Assembly: GCA_009929975.1 (NCBI GenBank)
Contig: RZZF01000061.1
Coordinates: 1 to 8,604, forward strand
DNA from: Clostridia bacterium
GTDB taxonomy: Bacteria; Bacillota; Clostridia; Saccharofermentanales; UBA5734
Length of the DNA stretch: 8,604 nucleotides
Reading direction: 5' to 3'
A program made the position numbers and the translations under genes. The notes beneath the pieces are model-generated. The model had not been told where the DNA came from. It did no database searches and worked only from the letters and a program-made list of their open reading frames with translations. The stretch's first letter is position 1. The number at the start of each line of letters is the position of its first letter. Of this stretch, positions 1 to 7,054 are shown piece by piece.

Positions 1-417
1 GGCCTGGATATCTCAGCACTGGCCTATGCATTTGTTACCAATCTGTACAAACTGATATCAGCCGGCAGCACCGGCAGTATGGATTCCCGCTACAACCGGC
101 TGACACCGATTCTTGATTATATTGAGGAGCATTACAGCGAGTCAATTACGCTCAAGCAGTTGTCAGAGATAATGGATGTGACACCACAGCACCTCTGTAC
201 CTTGTTCAGAAAGAATATGAATACGCGAATCTTTGAATATATCAATCTCCTGAGAATCCAGAAGAGCAAGGATCTTCTGCTCACTCAGCCGTCTCTTGCC
301 ATTCGCGATGTCGCTCATCACAATGGATTTGAGGATGTCAGCTATTTTTGCTATATCTTCAAACGGATTGAGAAAATAACGCCGGGTGATTTCCGCAAGC
401 TTTATACACAAGCTTGA
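1..417 (+). CDS. AraC-family transcriptional regulator, C-terminal part (5' end outside window)
   Basis: The frame is open from base 1, so this is the 3' end of a longer gene; an internal ATG at 79 is unlikely to be the true start because coding sequence continues upstream of it. The 138 visible residues form a linker followed by the two helix-turn-helix units of an AraC/XylS DNA-binding domain. The first HTH lies around the segment ITLKQLSEIMDVTPQHLCTLF. The second is around IRDVAHHNGFEDVSYFCYIF, followed by the family signature FKR..KITPGDFRK. Such proteins bind promoter DNA, usually as activators responding to a small molecule sensed by the N-terminal domain, which is not visible here. The target and ligand are therefore unknown. 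The gene converges on ppdK and ends at its own terminator (452-477). Family assignment is firm; any specific role would be a guess. Confidence 0.93.
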   Translation, partial: GLDISALAYAFVTNLYKLISAGSTGSMDSRYNRLTPILDYIEEHYSESITLKQLSEIMDVTPQHLCTLFRKNMNTRIFEYINLLRIQKSKDLLLTQPSLAIRDVAHHNGFEDVSYFCYIFKRIEKITPGDFRKLYTQA

Positions 418-451
418 GCATACCGCTCAAATTCCACAATCAAATCAGTCA

Positions 452-477
452 GGAGGCCCGGCCGGGCCTCCTTTTTT
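452..477 (+). terminator. Intrinsic terminator of the AraC-family gene
   Basis: Bases 451-472 are a perfect 22-bp palindrome. As RNA it gives an 8-bp stem (GGAGGCCC with GGGCCTCC) closed by a GGCC loop, followed directly by six T residues (472-477). The T run follows the stem only on the + strand, so it serves the AraC gene ending 34 nt upstream. It is very GC-rich and should be strong. Confidence 0.9.
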
Positions 478-481
478 CAAG

Positions 482-519
482 AAAAAGCGGCCCCGACTCC
501 ATGACAGAGCGGGACCGCT
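482..519 (-). terminator. Intrinsic terminator of ppdK and the whole minus-strand unit
   Basis: On the - strand the arms AGCGGTCCCG (519 to 510) and CGGGGCCGCT (495 to 486) form a 10-bp stem. A further CTC/GAG helix sits above it, and five T residues (486-482) follow. The stem is fully paired only in the - strand transcript, where the odd position is a U-G wobble. In + strand RNA the same position is a C-A mismatch. It lies 24 nt after the ppdK stop, so it ends the ppdK transcript. Confidence 0.88.
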
Positions 520-542
520 GAACTGACTGATCTGATGTCAAG

Positions 543-3182
543 TTATTTCTGTCCGGAGAGATCGGCATCCGCCAGAGCCGCCTGGGCGGCAGCCAGACGG
601 GCGATCGGCACACGGAACGGAGAACAGGAGACATAGTCGAAATTCAAGCTATGGCAGAAGGTGATGGAAGCGGGATCTCCGCCATGCTCACCGCAGATGC
701 CGAGTTTGATGTTCGGACGGCTGGCCCGGCCACTTTCGCTGGCAATCTTCATCAGCTTGCCGACACCGACCAGATCCAGACGGGCCGTCGGATCACTTTC
801 AAAAATATTCCGGCTGTAATAGGTGTCCAGAATACGTCCGGCGTCATCACGTGACAGGCCATAGGTCATCTGCGTCAGATCATTCGTACCGAAACTGAAG
901 AATTCAGCCTCTTCGGCAATCTCATCGGCGGTCAGCGCGGCACGGGGAATTTCGATCATGGTACCGACAAGGTACTTCAATTCCACGCCGGCTTCAGCGA
1001 TGATCTGATCCGCGGTCCGGACAATCACTGATTTGACGAATTTCAGTTCCTTCACATCACAGACGAGCGGAATCATGATTTCTGGAATCACGTTCATGTT
1101 CTGGCTGTTGACCTCAATCGCGGCTTCAATGATCGCACGGGTCTGCATTTCAGCAATTTCCGGATAGGAGACCGCCAGACGGCAGCCACGATGCCCCATC
1201 ATCGGATTTGTCTCATGCAGATCCGCGATCAGACGGCTCAGCGCTTCGGAACTCATATTGAGTTCACTTGCCAGATGATCAATTTCTTCCGGTGTATTCG
1301 GCAGGAATTCGTGCAGCGGCGGATCCAGCAGGCGGATCGTCACGGGACGGTCAGCCATCGCCTTGAACAGGCCAACGAAATCTTCGCGCTGCATCGGCAG
1401 GATTTTTTCCAGCGCCGTGCGGCGGGCCACTTCCGTTTTCGCCACGATCATCTGACGGAAGGCGAAGATACGATCCGGTTCAAAGAACATGTGCTCAGTC
1501 CGGCACAGGCCGATACCCTCGGCGCCGAGTTCGACGGCTTTTTCCGCGTCACGGACGGTGTCCGCGTTGGTGCGGATCTTCAATGTGCGAACCTCATCCG
1601 CCCAGGCCATCATGGTCGCGAAGTCACCGGATAATTCTGCGTCGATCGATTCAATCGCGCCTTCATAGACAAGTCCGGTTGAGCCATCCAGTGAAATCCA
1701 GTCACCTTCATTGAAACGGCGGCCGTCTTCACTCATGAAATAGCCGTCTTTTTCGCGGATGGATAACTCGGAACAGCCTGAGACACAACATTTCCCCATA
1801 CCGCGGGCAACAACAGCCGCATGCGACGTCATGCCGCCACGCCCTGTCAGAATACCCTTTGCGACATTCATTCCCTGTATATCTTCCGGTGAAGTCTCCT
1901 GGCGCACGAGAATGACCGACTCTCCGCGCTCACTGGCAACGGTCGCGTCATCCGCACTGAAGTACACTCGCCCACTGGCCGCGCCCGGAGAAGCGGGCAG
2001 ACCCTTGGCAATGCTGACGGCGGATTTGACGGCAGACGGCTTGAAGGTCGGATGCAAAAGGGCATCAAGCTGACGCGGCTCGACTTTGGCAATGGCTTCC
2101 TCTTTGCTGATCATGCCTTCTTCAACCAGATCAACCGCGACTTTCAGCGCGGCGGCAGCAGTCCGCTTACCATTTCGTGTCTGCAGCATGAACAGTTGAC
2201 CCCGTTCAATGGTAAACTCCATGTCCTGCATATCACGGTAATGACGCTCCAGCTTATCCGCGATGACGGTGAACTGTTCATAGACATCCGGCATGACATC
2301 ACGCAGATGATCAATCGTCTGCGGAGTCCGGATACCGGCCACTACATCTTCGCCCTGTGCGTTCATCAGGAACTCACCATATAATTTCCGTTCACCGGTT
2401 GAGGGATTACGGGTAAACGCGACACCGGTTCCGGATGTTTCGCCCATGTTGCCATAGACCATTTCCTGAATATTGACGGCGGTTCCCCAACTGCCGGGAA
2501 TGTCGTTCATCCGGCGGTAGACGATGGCACGCTCGTTATTCCATGACCGGAAAACAGCTTTGACGGCCTCGATCAGCTGTTCACGAGGATCCTGTGGGAA
2601 ATCAACCTGTTTCTGGGTTTTGTAGACTGCCTTGAATCGTCTGACGACTTCCCGCATGGCATCGGCATCGAGATCGGTGTCCAGTTTGGCACCGACCGAC
2701 GACTTGACCTGATCCAGTTCGTCTTCAAAAAGATGTTTGGGAATTTCCATAACGACATCACTGAACATCGCGATGAAACGGCGATAGCTGTCGTAGGCGA
2801 ACCGGGCATTCCCCGTCAGTTCCGACAGTCCGACAACCACCTGGTCATTCAGGCCGAGATTAAGAATCGTATCCATCATGCCGGGCATTGACGCTCTGGA
2901 CCCAGATCGGACGGAGACCAGATATGGATTTTTCACATCTCCGAACTTCTTGCCGATCATATCTTCAGTCTTGGCCAGGGTCTGAAAAATTTCCGCTTCG
3001 ATTTCCGCTGAAATGGTCTCCCCGTCTTCATAATAACGGGTACAGGCCTCAGTTGAGATTGTGAAGCCGCGCGGAACCGGCAGGCCAAGGCCCGTCATTT
3101 CCGCCAGATTCGCGCCCTTTCCTCCAAGCAGGTCGCGCATCTGCGCGTTGCCTTCAGAAAACATGTAAACATACTTGCTCAT
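543..3182 (-). CDS. ppdK: Pyruvate, phosphate dikinase
   Basis: An 879-residue cytoplasmic enzyme interconverting pyruvate + ATP + Pi with PEP + AMP + PPi. In anaerobic Firmicutes it often works in the glycolytic, ATP-forming direction using PPi. The length matches the family (about 875). The N-terminal nucleotide-binding domain shows GGKGANLAEM (20-29), the SVRSGSRASMPGMMDT block near 90-105, and E322 and Q334 in the EFTIERGQLFMLQTR segment. The central swivelling domain carries TSH at 452-454, with phospho-carrier H454 in GGMTSHAAVVARGMG; T452 is the residue controlled by PpsR/DUF299 kinases in this family. The C-terminal PEP/pyruvate barrel has R561, R617, E744, N767 and C830 in GICGEHGGDP. 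All expected active-site residues appear present. The start at 3182 has GGAGG (3190-3194) 7 nt upstream. The gap to glyS is 42 nt with no terminator, so cotranscription is likely. No PpsR-type regulator gene is in the window. Confidence 0.98.
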   Translation of the reverse strand: MSKYVYMFSEGNAQMRDLLGGKGANLAEMTGLGLPVPRGFTISTEACTRYYEDGETISAEIEAEIFQTLAKTEDMIGKKFGDVKNPYLVSVRSGSRASMPGMMDTILNLGLNDQVVVGLSELTGNARFAYDSYRRFIAMFSDVVMEIPKHLFEDELDQVKSSVGAKLDTDLDADAMREVVRRFKAVYKTQKQVDFPQDPREQLIEAVKAVFRSWNNERAIVYRRMNDIPGSWGTAVNIQEMVYGNMGETSGTGVAFTRNPSTGERKLYGEFLMNAQGEDVVAGIRTPQTIDHLRDVMPDVYEQFTVIADKLERHYRDMQDMEFTIERGQLFMLQTRNGKRTAAAALKVAVDLVEEGMISKEEAIAKVEPRQLDALLHPTFKPSAVKSAVSIAKGLPASPGAASGRVYFSADDATVASERGESVILVRQETSPEDIQGMNVAKGILTGRGGMTSHAAVVARGMGKCCVSGCSELSIREKDGYFMSEDGRRFNEGDWISLDGSTGLVYEGAIESIDAELSGDFATMMAWADEVRTLKIRTNADTVRDAEKAVELGAEGIGLCRTEHMFFEPDRIFAFRQMIVAKTEVARRTALEKILPMQREDFVGLFKAMADRPVTIRLLDPPLHEFLPNTPEEIDHLASELNMSSEALSRLIADLHETNPMMGHRGCRLAVSYPEIAEMQTRAIIEAAIEVNSQNMNVIPEIMIPLVCDVKELKFVKSVIVRTADQIIAEAGVELKYLVGTMIEIPRAALTADEIAEEAEFFSFGTNDLTQMTYGLSRDDAGRILDTYYSRNIFESDPTARLDLVGVGKLMKIASESGRASRPNIKLGICGEHGGDPASITFCHSLNFDYVSCSPFRVPIARLAAAQAALADADLSGQK

Positions 3183-3189
3183 ATCGCAT

Positions 3190-3194
3190 CCTCC
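3190..3194 (-). promoter_or_regulatory. Shine-Dalgarno of ppdK
   Basis: GGAGG on the - strand, 7 nt before the ATG at 3182. It fixes the start of PPDK at MSKYVYMF, which agrees with the family's usual N-terminus. Confidence 0.85.
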
Positions 3195-3224
3195 ATTTAT
3201 TGTTTCAAGCCTTTGCTTTGATCG

Positions 3225-4613
3225 TTAAAAATCGAATTTACCATCAAAATACGTCATCAGCTGGTCGATCGGAACCCTGATCTGCTCCATGCTGTCCCGT
3301 TCACGAATCGTGACAGCCTGGTCTTCGAGCGAGTCAAAATCGAAGGTCACGCAATAAGGTGTTCCGATCTCATCCTGCCGGCGATAGCGTTTACCGATCG
3401 ATTGACGGTCATCATACTCGGTCTGCCAGTAGCGGCTGAGCTGTTTCCAGACAGCCTCAGCCGGTTCCTTCAATTTCGCCGACAGAGGGAGAACGGCAAT
3501 TTTAACGGGTGCAAGCGCCGGAGCGAAACGCAGAACCGTACGAATATCGCCCTCCGCGAGTTCTTCTTCATCATAGGCATCACAGAGAAATGCAAGAGCG
3601 ACCCGGTCGACGCCGAGCGATGGTTCTATGACATAGGGGATATATTTTTCATTGCGGACAGGATCAAAATACATCAGGTCATCGCGGGAGTGCTCCATAT
3701 GCTGTTTCAGATCATAATCCGTCCGGTCAGCGATACCCCAAAGTTCACCCCAGCCGAAGGGGAAAAGGAATTCAAAATCGGTTGTCGCTTTGCTGTAAAA
3801 GGCCAGCTCTTCTTTCGCATGATCCCGTGTGCGGATTGACTCGGCATTCATGCCGAGATCGACCAGCCACTGGTAGCAGAACCCGCGCCAGTGCTCAAAC
3901 CAATCAAGATCAGTTCCCGGTTCACAGAAGAACTCCAGTTCCATCTGTTCAAATTCACGGGTCCGGAAGGTAAAGTTGCCGGGGGTAATCTCATTGCGGA
4001 AGGCTTTGCCGATCTGGGCGATCCCGAACGGGATCTTCCGTCGTGTTGTCCTCTGGACATTGCGGAAATTGACAAAAATTCCCTGAGCTGTTTCCGGACG
4101 CAGGTATATTTCCGCCTGACTGTCTTCCGTGACGCCCTGGAATGTCTTGAACATCAAGTTGAATTTCCTGACATCAGTAAAGTCATGTTTGCCGCATCCC
4201 GGACAAGGAATGTTCTTCTCATGAATATAGGCCATCAGTTGATCATCCGACCAGCCTTCGGCCGATAGCTCGATAGCGTGCGCCTGATTGTACTGTTCAA
4301 TCAGCTGGTCGGCACGCAGCCGTGTCTTGCAGCTGCGGCAGTCAATCAGAGGATCGCTGAATCCACCGACATGACCCGAAGCAACCCATACCTGGGGATT
4401 CATCAGGATGGCACAGTCGACCCCGACATTATAGGGATTTTCCTGAACGAACTTGCGCCACCAGGCCTGCTTCACATTGTTTTTGAGTGCGACGCCAAGC
4501 GGACCATAGTCCCAGCTGTTGGCCAGACCGCCATATATCTCAGAACCAGGAAAAACAAATCCACGCTTCTTTGCCAGCGATACGATTTTTTCCATCGTTT
4601 TCTCAACCTGCAT
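3225..4613 (-). CDS. glyS: Glycyl-tRNA synthetase, homodimeric single-chain type
   Basis: A class II aminoacyl-tRNA synthetase charging tRNA-Gly with glycine in the cytoplasm. At 462 residues it matches the alpha2 type of Gram-positive bacteria (about 460), not the alpha2beta2 GlyQ/GlyS pair. Visible features, in order: the N-terminal segment [13 protein letters not shown] with WDYGPLG; a zinc-binding insertion with C92/C95 (CRSC) and C137/C140 (CPGC); the RPETAQGIF block (172-180); motif 2 with the F-R-N-E signature at 205-208 and [14 protein letters not shown] at 216-229; motif 3 with GVDR at 334-337; and an alpha/beta anticodon-binding domain from about 368 to the end. The first ATG (4613) is preferred over the in-frame ATG at residue 7 because GAGGAG lies 9 nt upstream. 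That ATG directly follows the rpoZ stop (TAAATG), so translation is probably coupled. No T-box leader precedes it. Confidence 0.97.
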   Translation of the reverse strand: MQVEKTMEKIVSLAKKRGFVFPGSEIYGGLANSWDYGPLGVALKNNVKQAWWRKFVQENPYNVGVDCAILMNPQVWVASGHVGGFSDPLIDCRSCKTRLRADQLIEQYNQAHAIELSAEGWSDDQLMAYIHEKNIPCPGCGKHDFTDVRKFNLMFKTFQGVTEDSQAEIYLRPETAQGIFVNFRNVQRTTRRKIPFGIAQIGKAFRNEITPGNFTFRTREFEQMELEFFCEPGTDLDWFEHWRGFCYQWLVDLGMNAESIRTRDHAKEELAFYSKATTDFEFLFPFGWGELWGIADRTDYDLKQHMEHSRDDLMYFDPVRNEKYIPYVIEPSLGVDRVALAFLCDAYDEEELAEGDIRTVLRFAPALAPVKIAVLPLSAKLKEPAEAVWKQLSRYWQTEYDDRQSIGKRYRRQDEIGTPYCVTFDFDSLEDQAVTIRERDSMEQIRVPIDQLMTYFDGKFDF

Positions 4614-5102
4614 TTACTGATTCTCCTCGCTGACAGCAGTTTCCTCATCACTTTCACCTGATGGTTCTTCAGCCACATCATCCCCGTCATCCGATCCAAT
4701 CGGCAGTTCTGTGTTCTCCGACAGATTGATCAGGCCTTCCGTGATAATCTGAACATCATCCGGCTGAACCGCGTTCTTGGTATCAATGCCGGCTGTCTGA
4801 TCAAGCGCTTCACGAACGGCGTCCGCCATGTTCGCCTGTTCCTCGGCAGCCCGTGCCGCCATTCTGGCCGCTTCAATCTCAGGGCGCAGCGGGATATGTG
4901 GTTTCAGCAGACCCCGCACACAGGCGATCCGGTCGGATGCCAGTTCTTCGCAGGCCATGGTGACCAGATTGGTGGTGTCGGATTTGATCAGTGGCTGAGC
5001 GCCGTTGACAAGCTGACGAACACGTTTCGCGACAGTGATCGCGAGGGTATACCGATTGTCAACTTTCGGCAGCAGATTTTCTAGTTCCGGATAAACGAGC
5101 AT
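4614..5102 (-). CDS. rpoZ: RNA polymerase omega subunit with long acidic C-terminal tail
   Basis: The first 65 or so residues match the omega subunit, which chaperones beta' during RNA polymerase assembly. Signs are the L-L-x-K-V-D-N-R-Y-T-L segment at 10-20, the AKR.RQL block at 25-31, and a conserved helix continuing to EELASDRI (52-59). Place in the operon, directly after gmk, is the standard one for rpoZ. The protein has 162 residues, roughly twice the usual omega length. The extra part is an Ala/Glu-rich, probably helical stretch (75-101), followed by a tail with no Lys, Arg or His after K109 and about 14 Asp/Glu between 129 and 160. The tail has no motif I recognise and is probably disordered. 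Start: AAGGAGG (5110-5116), 7 nt upstream. The core assignment is confident; the tail's function is unknown. Confidence 0.9.
   Translation of the reverse strand: MLVYPELENLLPKVDNRYTLAITVAKRVRQLVNGAQPLIKSDTTNLVTMACEELASDRIACVRGLLKPHIPLRPEIEAARMAARAAEEQANMADAVREALDQTAGIDTKNAVQPDDVQIITEGLINLSENTELPIGSDDGDDVAEEPSGESDEETAVSEENQ
4623..4628 (-). promoter_or_regulatory. Shine-Dalgarno of glyS inside the rpoZ coding end
   Basis: GAGGAG on the - strand lies 9 nt before the glyS ATG and within the last codons of rpoZ. It decides the glyS start at 4613 rather than the ATG six codons later, which lacks a comparable site. A ribosome finishing rpoZ would cover and release this site. Confidence 0.75.
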
Positions 5103-5109
5103 TGGTTAG

Positions 5110-5116
5110 CCTCCTT
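5110..5116 (-). promoter_or_regulatory. Shine-Dalgarno of rpoZ
   Basis: AAGGAGG on the - strand, 7 nt before the rpoZ ATG. It is the strongest ribosome binding site of the cluster and confirms that start. Confidence 0.85.
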
Positions 5117-5125
5117 GTTCTATAT

Positions 5126-5147
5126 CTGATCGCTTTCAGCGGGTCAG
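5126..5147 (-). other. Possible RNA hairpin in the gmk-rpoZ gap
   Basis: In - strand RNA, CTGA and TCAG pair as an outer 4-bp stem and CGCT/AGCG as an inner one, with a small internal loop and a GAA cap. No T run follows, so it is not an intrinsic terminator. It ends 9 nt before the rpoZ Shine-Dalgarno. Stability is modest and a role is speculative. Confidence 0.3.
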
Positions 5148-5201
5148 GGTCTTCCTAAGTGCCGGTTTGACGGACATCGCGCCAGTTGTCAGCGGGTCAG
5201 G
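5136..5201 (-). repeat. 13-bp direct repeat spanning the gmk stop and the gap to rpoZ
   Basis: The 13-mer TCAGCGGGTCAGG (+ strand) occurs at 5136-5148 and again at 5189-5201, 53 bp apart. The second copy is the last codons and stop of gmk (Leu-Thr-Arg-stop on the - strand). The other copy is noncoding and forms the left arm of the possible hairpin before rpoZ. The 53-bp offset is not a multiple of three. Confidence 0.7.
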
Positions 5202-5815
5202 ATCATCTTCTCAATACCTGACTGGCGGATATAACGGCAATGTTCCGCCTCAATGATATGCAGGATCCGATCAACGGCCTGTGATACGCTGTCATTGACA
5301 ATCGCATACTGGAAAAGATGGGCCATGTGAATCTCGTCTCGGGCTTTCTGCAGCCGCTTGAGTATGACGGATTCGTCTTCCGTTCCGCGGCGGCGCAATC
5401 GATGTTCGAGTTCCGAAAATGAGGGCGGCATGAGAAACAGCGTCAGGGCTTCCGGATATCGCTCCATGATAGACAATGATCCGGGTACAGTAATATCAAG
5501 AACCACATCAATTCCCTGGGTGATTTTCTGTTCCAGCGCTTCGCGCGGTGTTCCATAATAGTTGTCACAATAGGTGTCGTACTCCAGAATCTGCCCATTT
5601 TCGATCAGCGATTCGAAATGAGTCTTATCCGTAAAATAGTAAGCGACGCCTTCCTGTTCTCCCGGGCGCGGCGAACGTGTCGTCAGTGAAACAGAATGAG
5701 CGACACGTGAATTCCGGCGCAGCAGTTCATTGATCACGGTTCCTTTGCCAACACCGGAGGGACCGGACACACAGACCGCCAGTCCACGTCGTTTCAGTTG
5801 CGGATAGTCATTCAT
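5189..5815 (-). CDS. gmk: Guanylate kinase
   Basis: It phosphorylates GMP to GDP with ATP, an essential step of purine nucleotide supply in the cytoplasm. I start it at the ATG at 5815 (208 residues, the family's usual size). A TTG 12 codons upstream would extend it, but the ATG has AGGGAG 6 nt before it. Visible parts: P-loop GPSGVGKGT (18-26); GMP-binding TTRSPRPGE with R47 and R50; E78 in ILEY; NYYGTP (85-90); and the lid region RLRRRGTE (139-146). Without gaps against yeast guanylate kinase, R47, R50, E78 and T89 fall on R38, R41, E69 and S80. The residue matching yeast D100 is T109: the usual acidic-x-Q-G segment reads ITVPGS here. The gene overlaps remA by 8 nt, suggesting translational coupling. 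The product should still be guanylate kinase; the substitution is odd but need not be inactivating. Confidence 0.95.
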   Translation of the reverse strand: MNDYPQLKRRGLAVCVSGPSGVGKGTVINELLRRNSRVAHSVSLTTRSPRPGEQEGVAYYFTDKTHFESLIENGQILEYDTYCDNYYGTPREALEQKITQGIDVVLDITVPGSLSIMERYPEALTLFLMPPSFSELEHRLRRRGTEDESVILKRLQKARDEIHMAHLFQYAIVNDSVSQAVDRILHIIEAEHCRYIRQSGIEKMILTR

Positions 5816-6065
5816 TCTGATCTCCCTGTGCGCCTTTTTCAATGTCTTCAACCGGCAGAGCAGACAGAATCAGATGATCACTGTCCATGAGCAGTACCGA
5901 ACGGGTTTTACGCCCGGAAGTGGCGTCAATCAGGCGGCCCTGATCACGGGATTCCTGAATCAGACGCCGTACAGGCGATGAATCCGGATTGACCACGGCA
6001 ATCAGCCGAGCCGTTGATATCATATTACCGAAACCGATCGGTATGAATGTCGGGTCACTCATCAT
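5808..6065 (-). CDS. remA: RemA-like regulator (DUF370, extracellular matrix regulator A)
   Basis: An 85-residue protein of the RemA/DUF370 family, close to the usual length. Diagnostic segments are [11 protein letters not shown] (10-20), [24 protein letters not shown] (26-49, seen as consecutive conserved blocks), GRKTRSV (51-57) and [12 protein letters not shown] (60-71). In Bacillus subtilis RemA is a ring-forming DNA-binding protein that activates biofilm matrix and osmoprotection genes. R20 probably corresponds to the conserved arginine needed for that function. Whether this organism uses it for the same targets is inference. Placement between yicC and gmk is the conserved Firmicutes order. 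Two consecutive ATGs (6065 and 6062) are available; AGGAGC at 6071-6076 lies 5-6 nt before the first and overlaps the yicC stop codon. Confidence 0.93.
   Translation of the reverse strand: MMSDPTFIPIGFGNMISTARLIAVVNPDSSPVRRLIQESRDQGRLIDATSGRKTRSVLLMDSDHLILSALPVEDIEKGAQGDQNE
5822..5827 (-). promoter_or_regulatory. Shine-Dalgarno of gmk within remA
   Basis: AGGGAG on the - strand lies 6 nt before the ATG at 5815 and inside the last codons of remA. It favours the 208-residue form of Gmk over a longer form starting at TTG (5851). Confidence 0.75.
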
Positions 6066-6074
6066 CAGCTGCTC

Positions 6075-6965
6075 CTATTCGATATTCTGGATCTGTTCGC
6101 GGATTTTTTCGAGCTCGCTCTTCATCTCGACAACCTGAGTCGTCAGATGCAGATCGTTCGCTTTTGATCCGATCGTATTGATCTCGCGATTGATTTCCTG
6201 CACCAGAAAATCAAGTTTTTTGCCGATTGATCCATCGGAGGATAAAATCGAAGCAAACTGTTCGAGATGACTGCCCAGGCGGACAAGTTCTTCATCGATC
6301 GCGCTTTTATCAGCAAAAACAGCAACCTCGGCGGCCAGACGCTGTTCATCAAAGAGTTCCGCCGCCTTATCACCGAGTAAAGACTCAATTCGGGTCATCA
6401 GGCGTTCACGCCAGGCCAGTGGCACCTCAGGCGCCCGCAAACTGATTTCCTGACACATGACATGAAGACGATCCAGGCGGGCTATAATGTCTTCAGCCAG
6501 ACGTTCACCCTCAGTCTGACGCATCGACATGAGATGGTCGAGTGCCTGACTGAGCGCTGGTTCCAGGAGCTGCTGCCACATTTCATCTTCGTCGACTTCT
6601 GTCGATTCAGTCCTGACAACATCCGGAAAGCGGGCGACCGCTTCCGCGTCGGGTGTCCAGGCTGTACCGATGGTTTCGCCGATCTGCTGTAAAGCGCGGG
6701 CATATTCGGCGGCCAGGTTCGTATCGCAGATAATCTGGCTGGACTGAGCCGCCAAACTCGTGAAATTGATGAACACATCAATCTTGCCGCGGCTGATCTG
6801 TCGGGTCAGGTATTGCCGCACGCTGGATTCCAGTGAGGACAGTACTCTGGGCAACCTGATCTGAAAATCCGCGTAACGGTTGTTGACTGATTTCATTTCA
6901 ACCAGCATACGCCGGTCGGTCAGCAGGACCTCTCCGCGGCCATATCCTGTCATGCTTAATGCCAT
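6075..6965 (-). CDS. yicC: YicC/YloC-family endoribonuclease
   Basis: A 296-residue protein with the full YicC architecture. The N-terminal domain begins SMTGYGRGE (4-12) and continues with MKSVNNRYADFQIRLPR (24-40) and the RQISRGKIDVFI block near 55-66. The C-terminal DUF1732 domain has GKKLDFLVQEINREINTIGS (248-267) and ends in a conserved ELEKIREQIQNIE. Family members are RNA endonucleases; the E. coli protein is linked to turnover of the small RNA RyhB. The substrate here is unknown. The length is normal and conserved blocks are intact. Start at 6965 has AAGGA (6973-6977) 7 nt upstream. It is the first gene after the promoter at 7007-7035, hence the likely leader of the six-gene unit. Its TAG stop overlaps the remA ribosome binding site. 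Confidence 0.94.
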   Translation of the reverse strand: MALSMTGYGRGEVLLTDRRMLVEMKSVNNRYADFQIRLPRVLSSLESSVRQYLTRQISRGKIDVFINFTSLAAQSSQIICDTNLAAEYARALQQIGETIGTAWTPDAEAVARFPDVVRTESTEVDEDEMWQQLLEPALSQALDHLMSMRQTEGERLAEDIIARLDRLHVMCQEISLRAPEVPLAWRERLMTRIESLLGDKAAELFDEQRLAAEVAVFADKSAIDEELVRLGSHLEQFASILSSDGSIGKKLDFLVQEINREINTIGSKANDLHLTTQVVEMKSELEKIREQIQNIE

Positions 6966-7006
6966 AATGGGTTCCTTTCCCGAATCAGGTACATTGCAGT
7001 TAATAG

Positions 7007-7035
7007 ATTATATAACAAGTCGAAGGACAACGCAA
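7007..7035 (-). promoter_or_regulatory. Sigma-A type promoter of the yicC-ppdK unit
   Basis: On the - strand a perfect -10 box TATAAT (7012 to 7007) lies 17 nt downstream of TTGCGT (7035 to 7030), which keeps the TTG of the -35 consensus. Transcription would start near 7000, giving a leader of about 35 nt before the yicC ATG. That leader is too short for a riboswitch or T-box. The promoter sits in the only sizeable gap upstream of yicC. No terminator separates it from the phosphoesterase gene, so some read-through from uvrC is possible. Confidence 0.75.
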
Positions 7036-7054
7036 GGGCATCAGCCATTTTATC

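Larger units (their letters stand above)
444..531. repeat. 9-bp inverted repeat enclosing both terminators
   Basis: ATCAGTCAG at 444-452 is the exact reverse complement of CTGACTGAT at 523-531. The two arms flank both terminator hairpins and overlap the base of the first by one nucleotide. In read-through RNA of either direction they could pair to form a three-way junction with the two hairpins as side arms. Whether they act at all is inference. Confidence 0.6.

Noticed and set aside
397..430. Small inverted repeats around the AraC stop (two AAGCTT copies; TTGAGC with GCTCAA)
   Set aside because: Stems are six base pairs with no T run, and a clear terminator follows at 452-477; chance is the simpler reading.
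1191..1634. 147-codon + strand reading frame opposite ppdK, and similar long frames at 1759-2073, 2052-2384, 3402-3839 and 3891-4268
   Set aside because: All lie antisense to highly conserved enzymes, show no recognisable domain, and are expected by chance opposite coding DNA of this composition.
5119..5147. Possible promoter before rpoZ (CTGACC, 17 nt, TATAGA on the - strand)
   Set aside because: Both boxes are weak, and the predicted start would fall inside the rpoZ Shine-Dalgarno, so it would make a leader lacking it.
5816..5851. Longer Gmk starting at TTG (5851)
   Set aside because: The ATG at 5815 has a well-placed AGGGAG and gives the normal family length; the longer form would add 12 nonconserved residues and a 44-nt overlap with remA.
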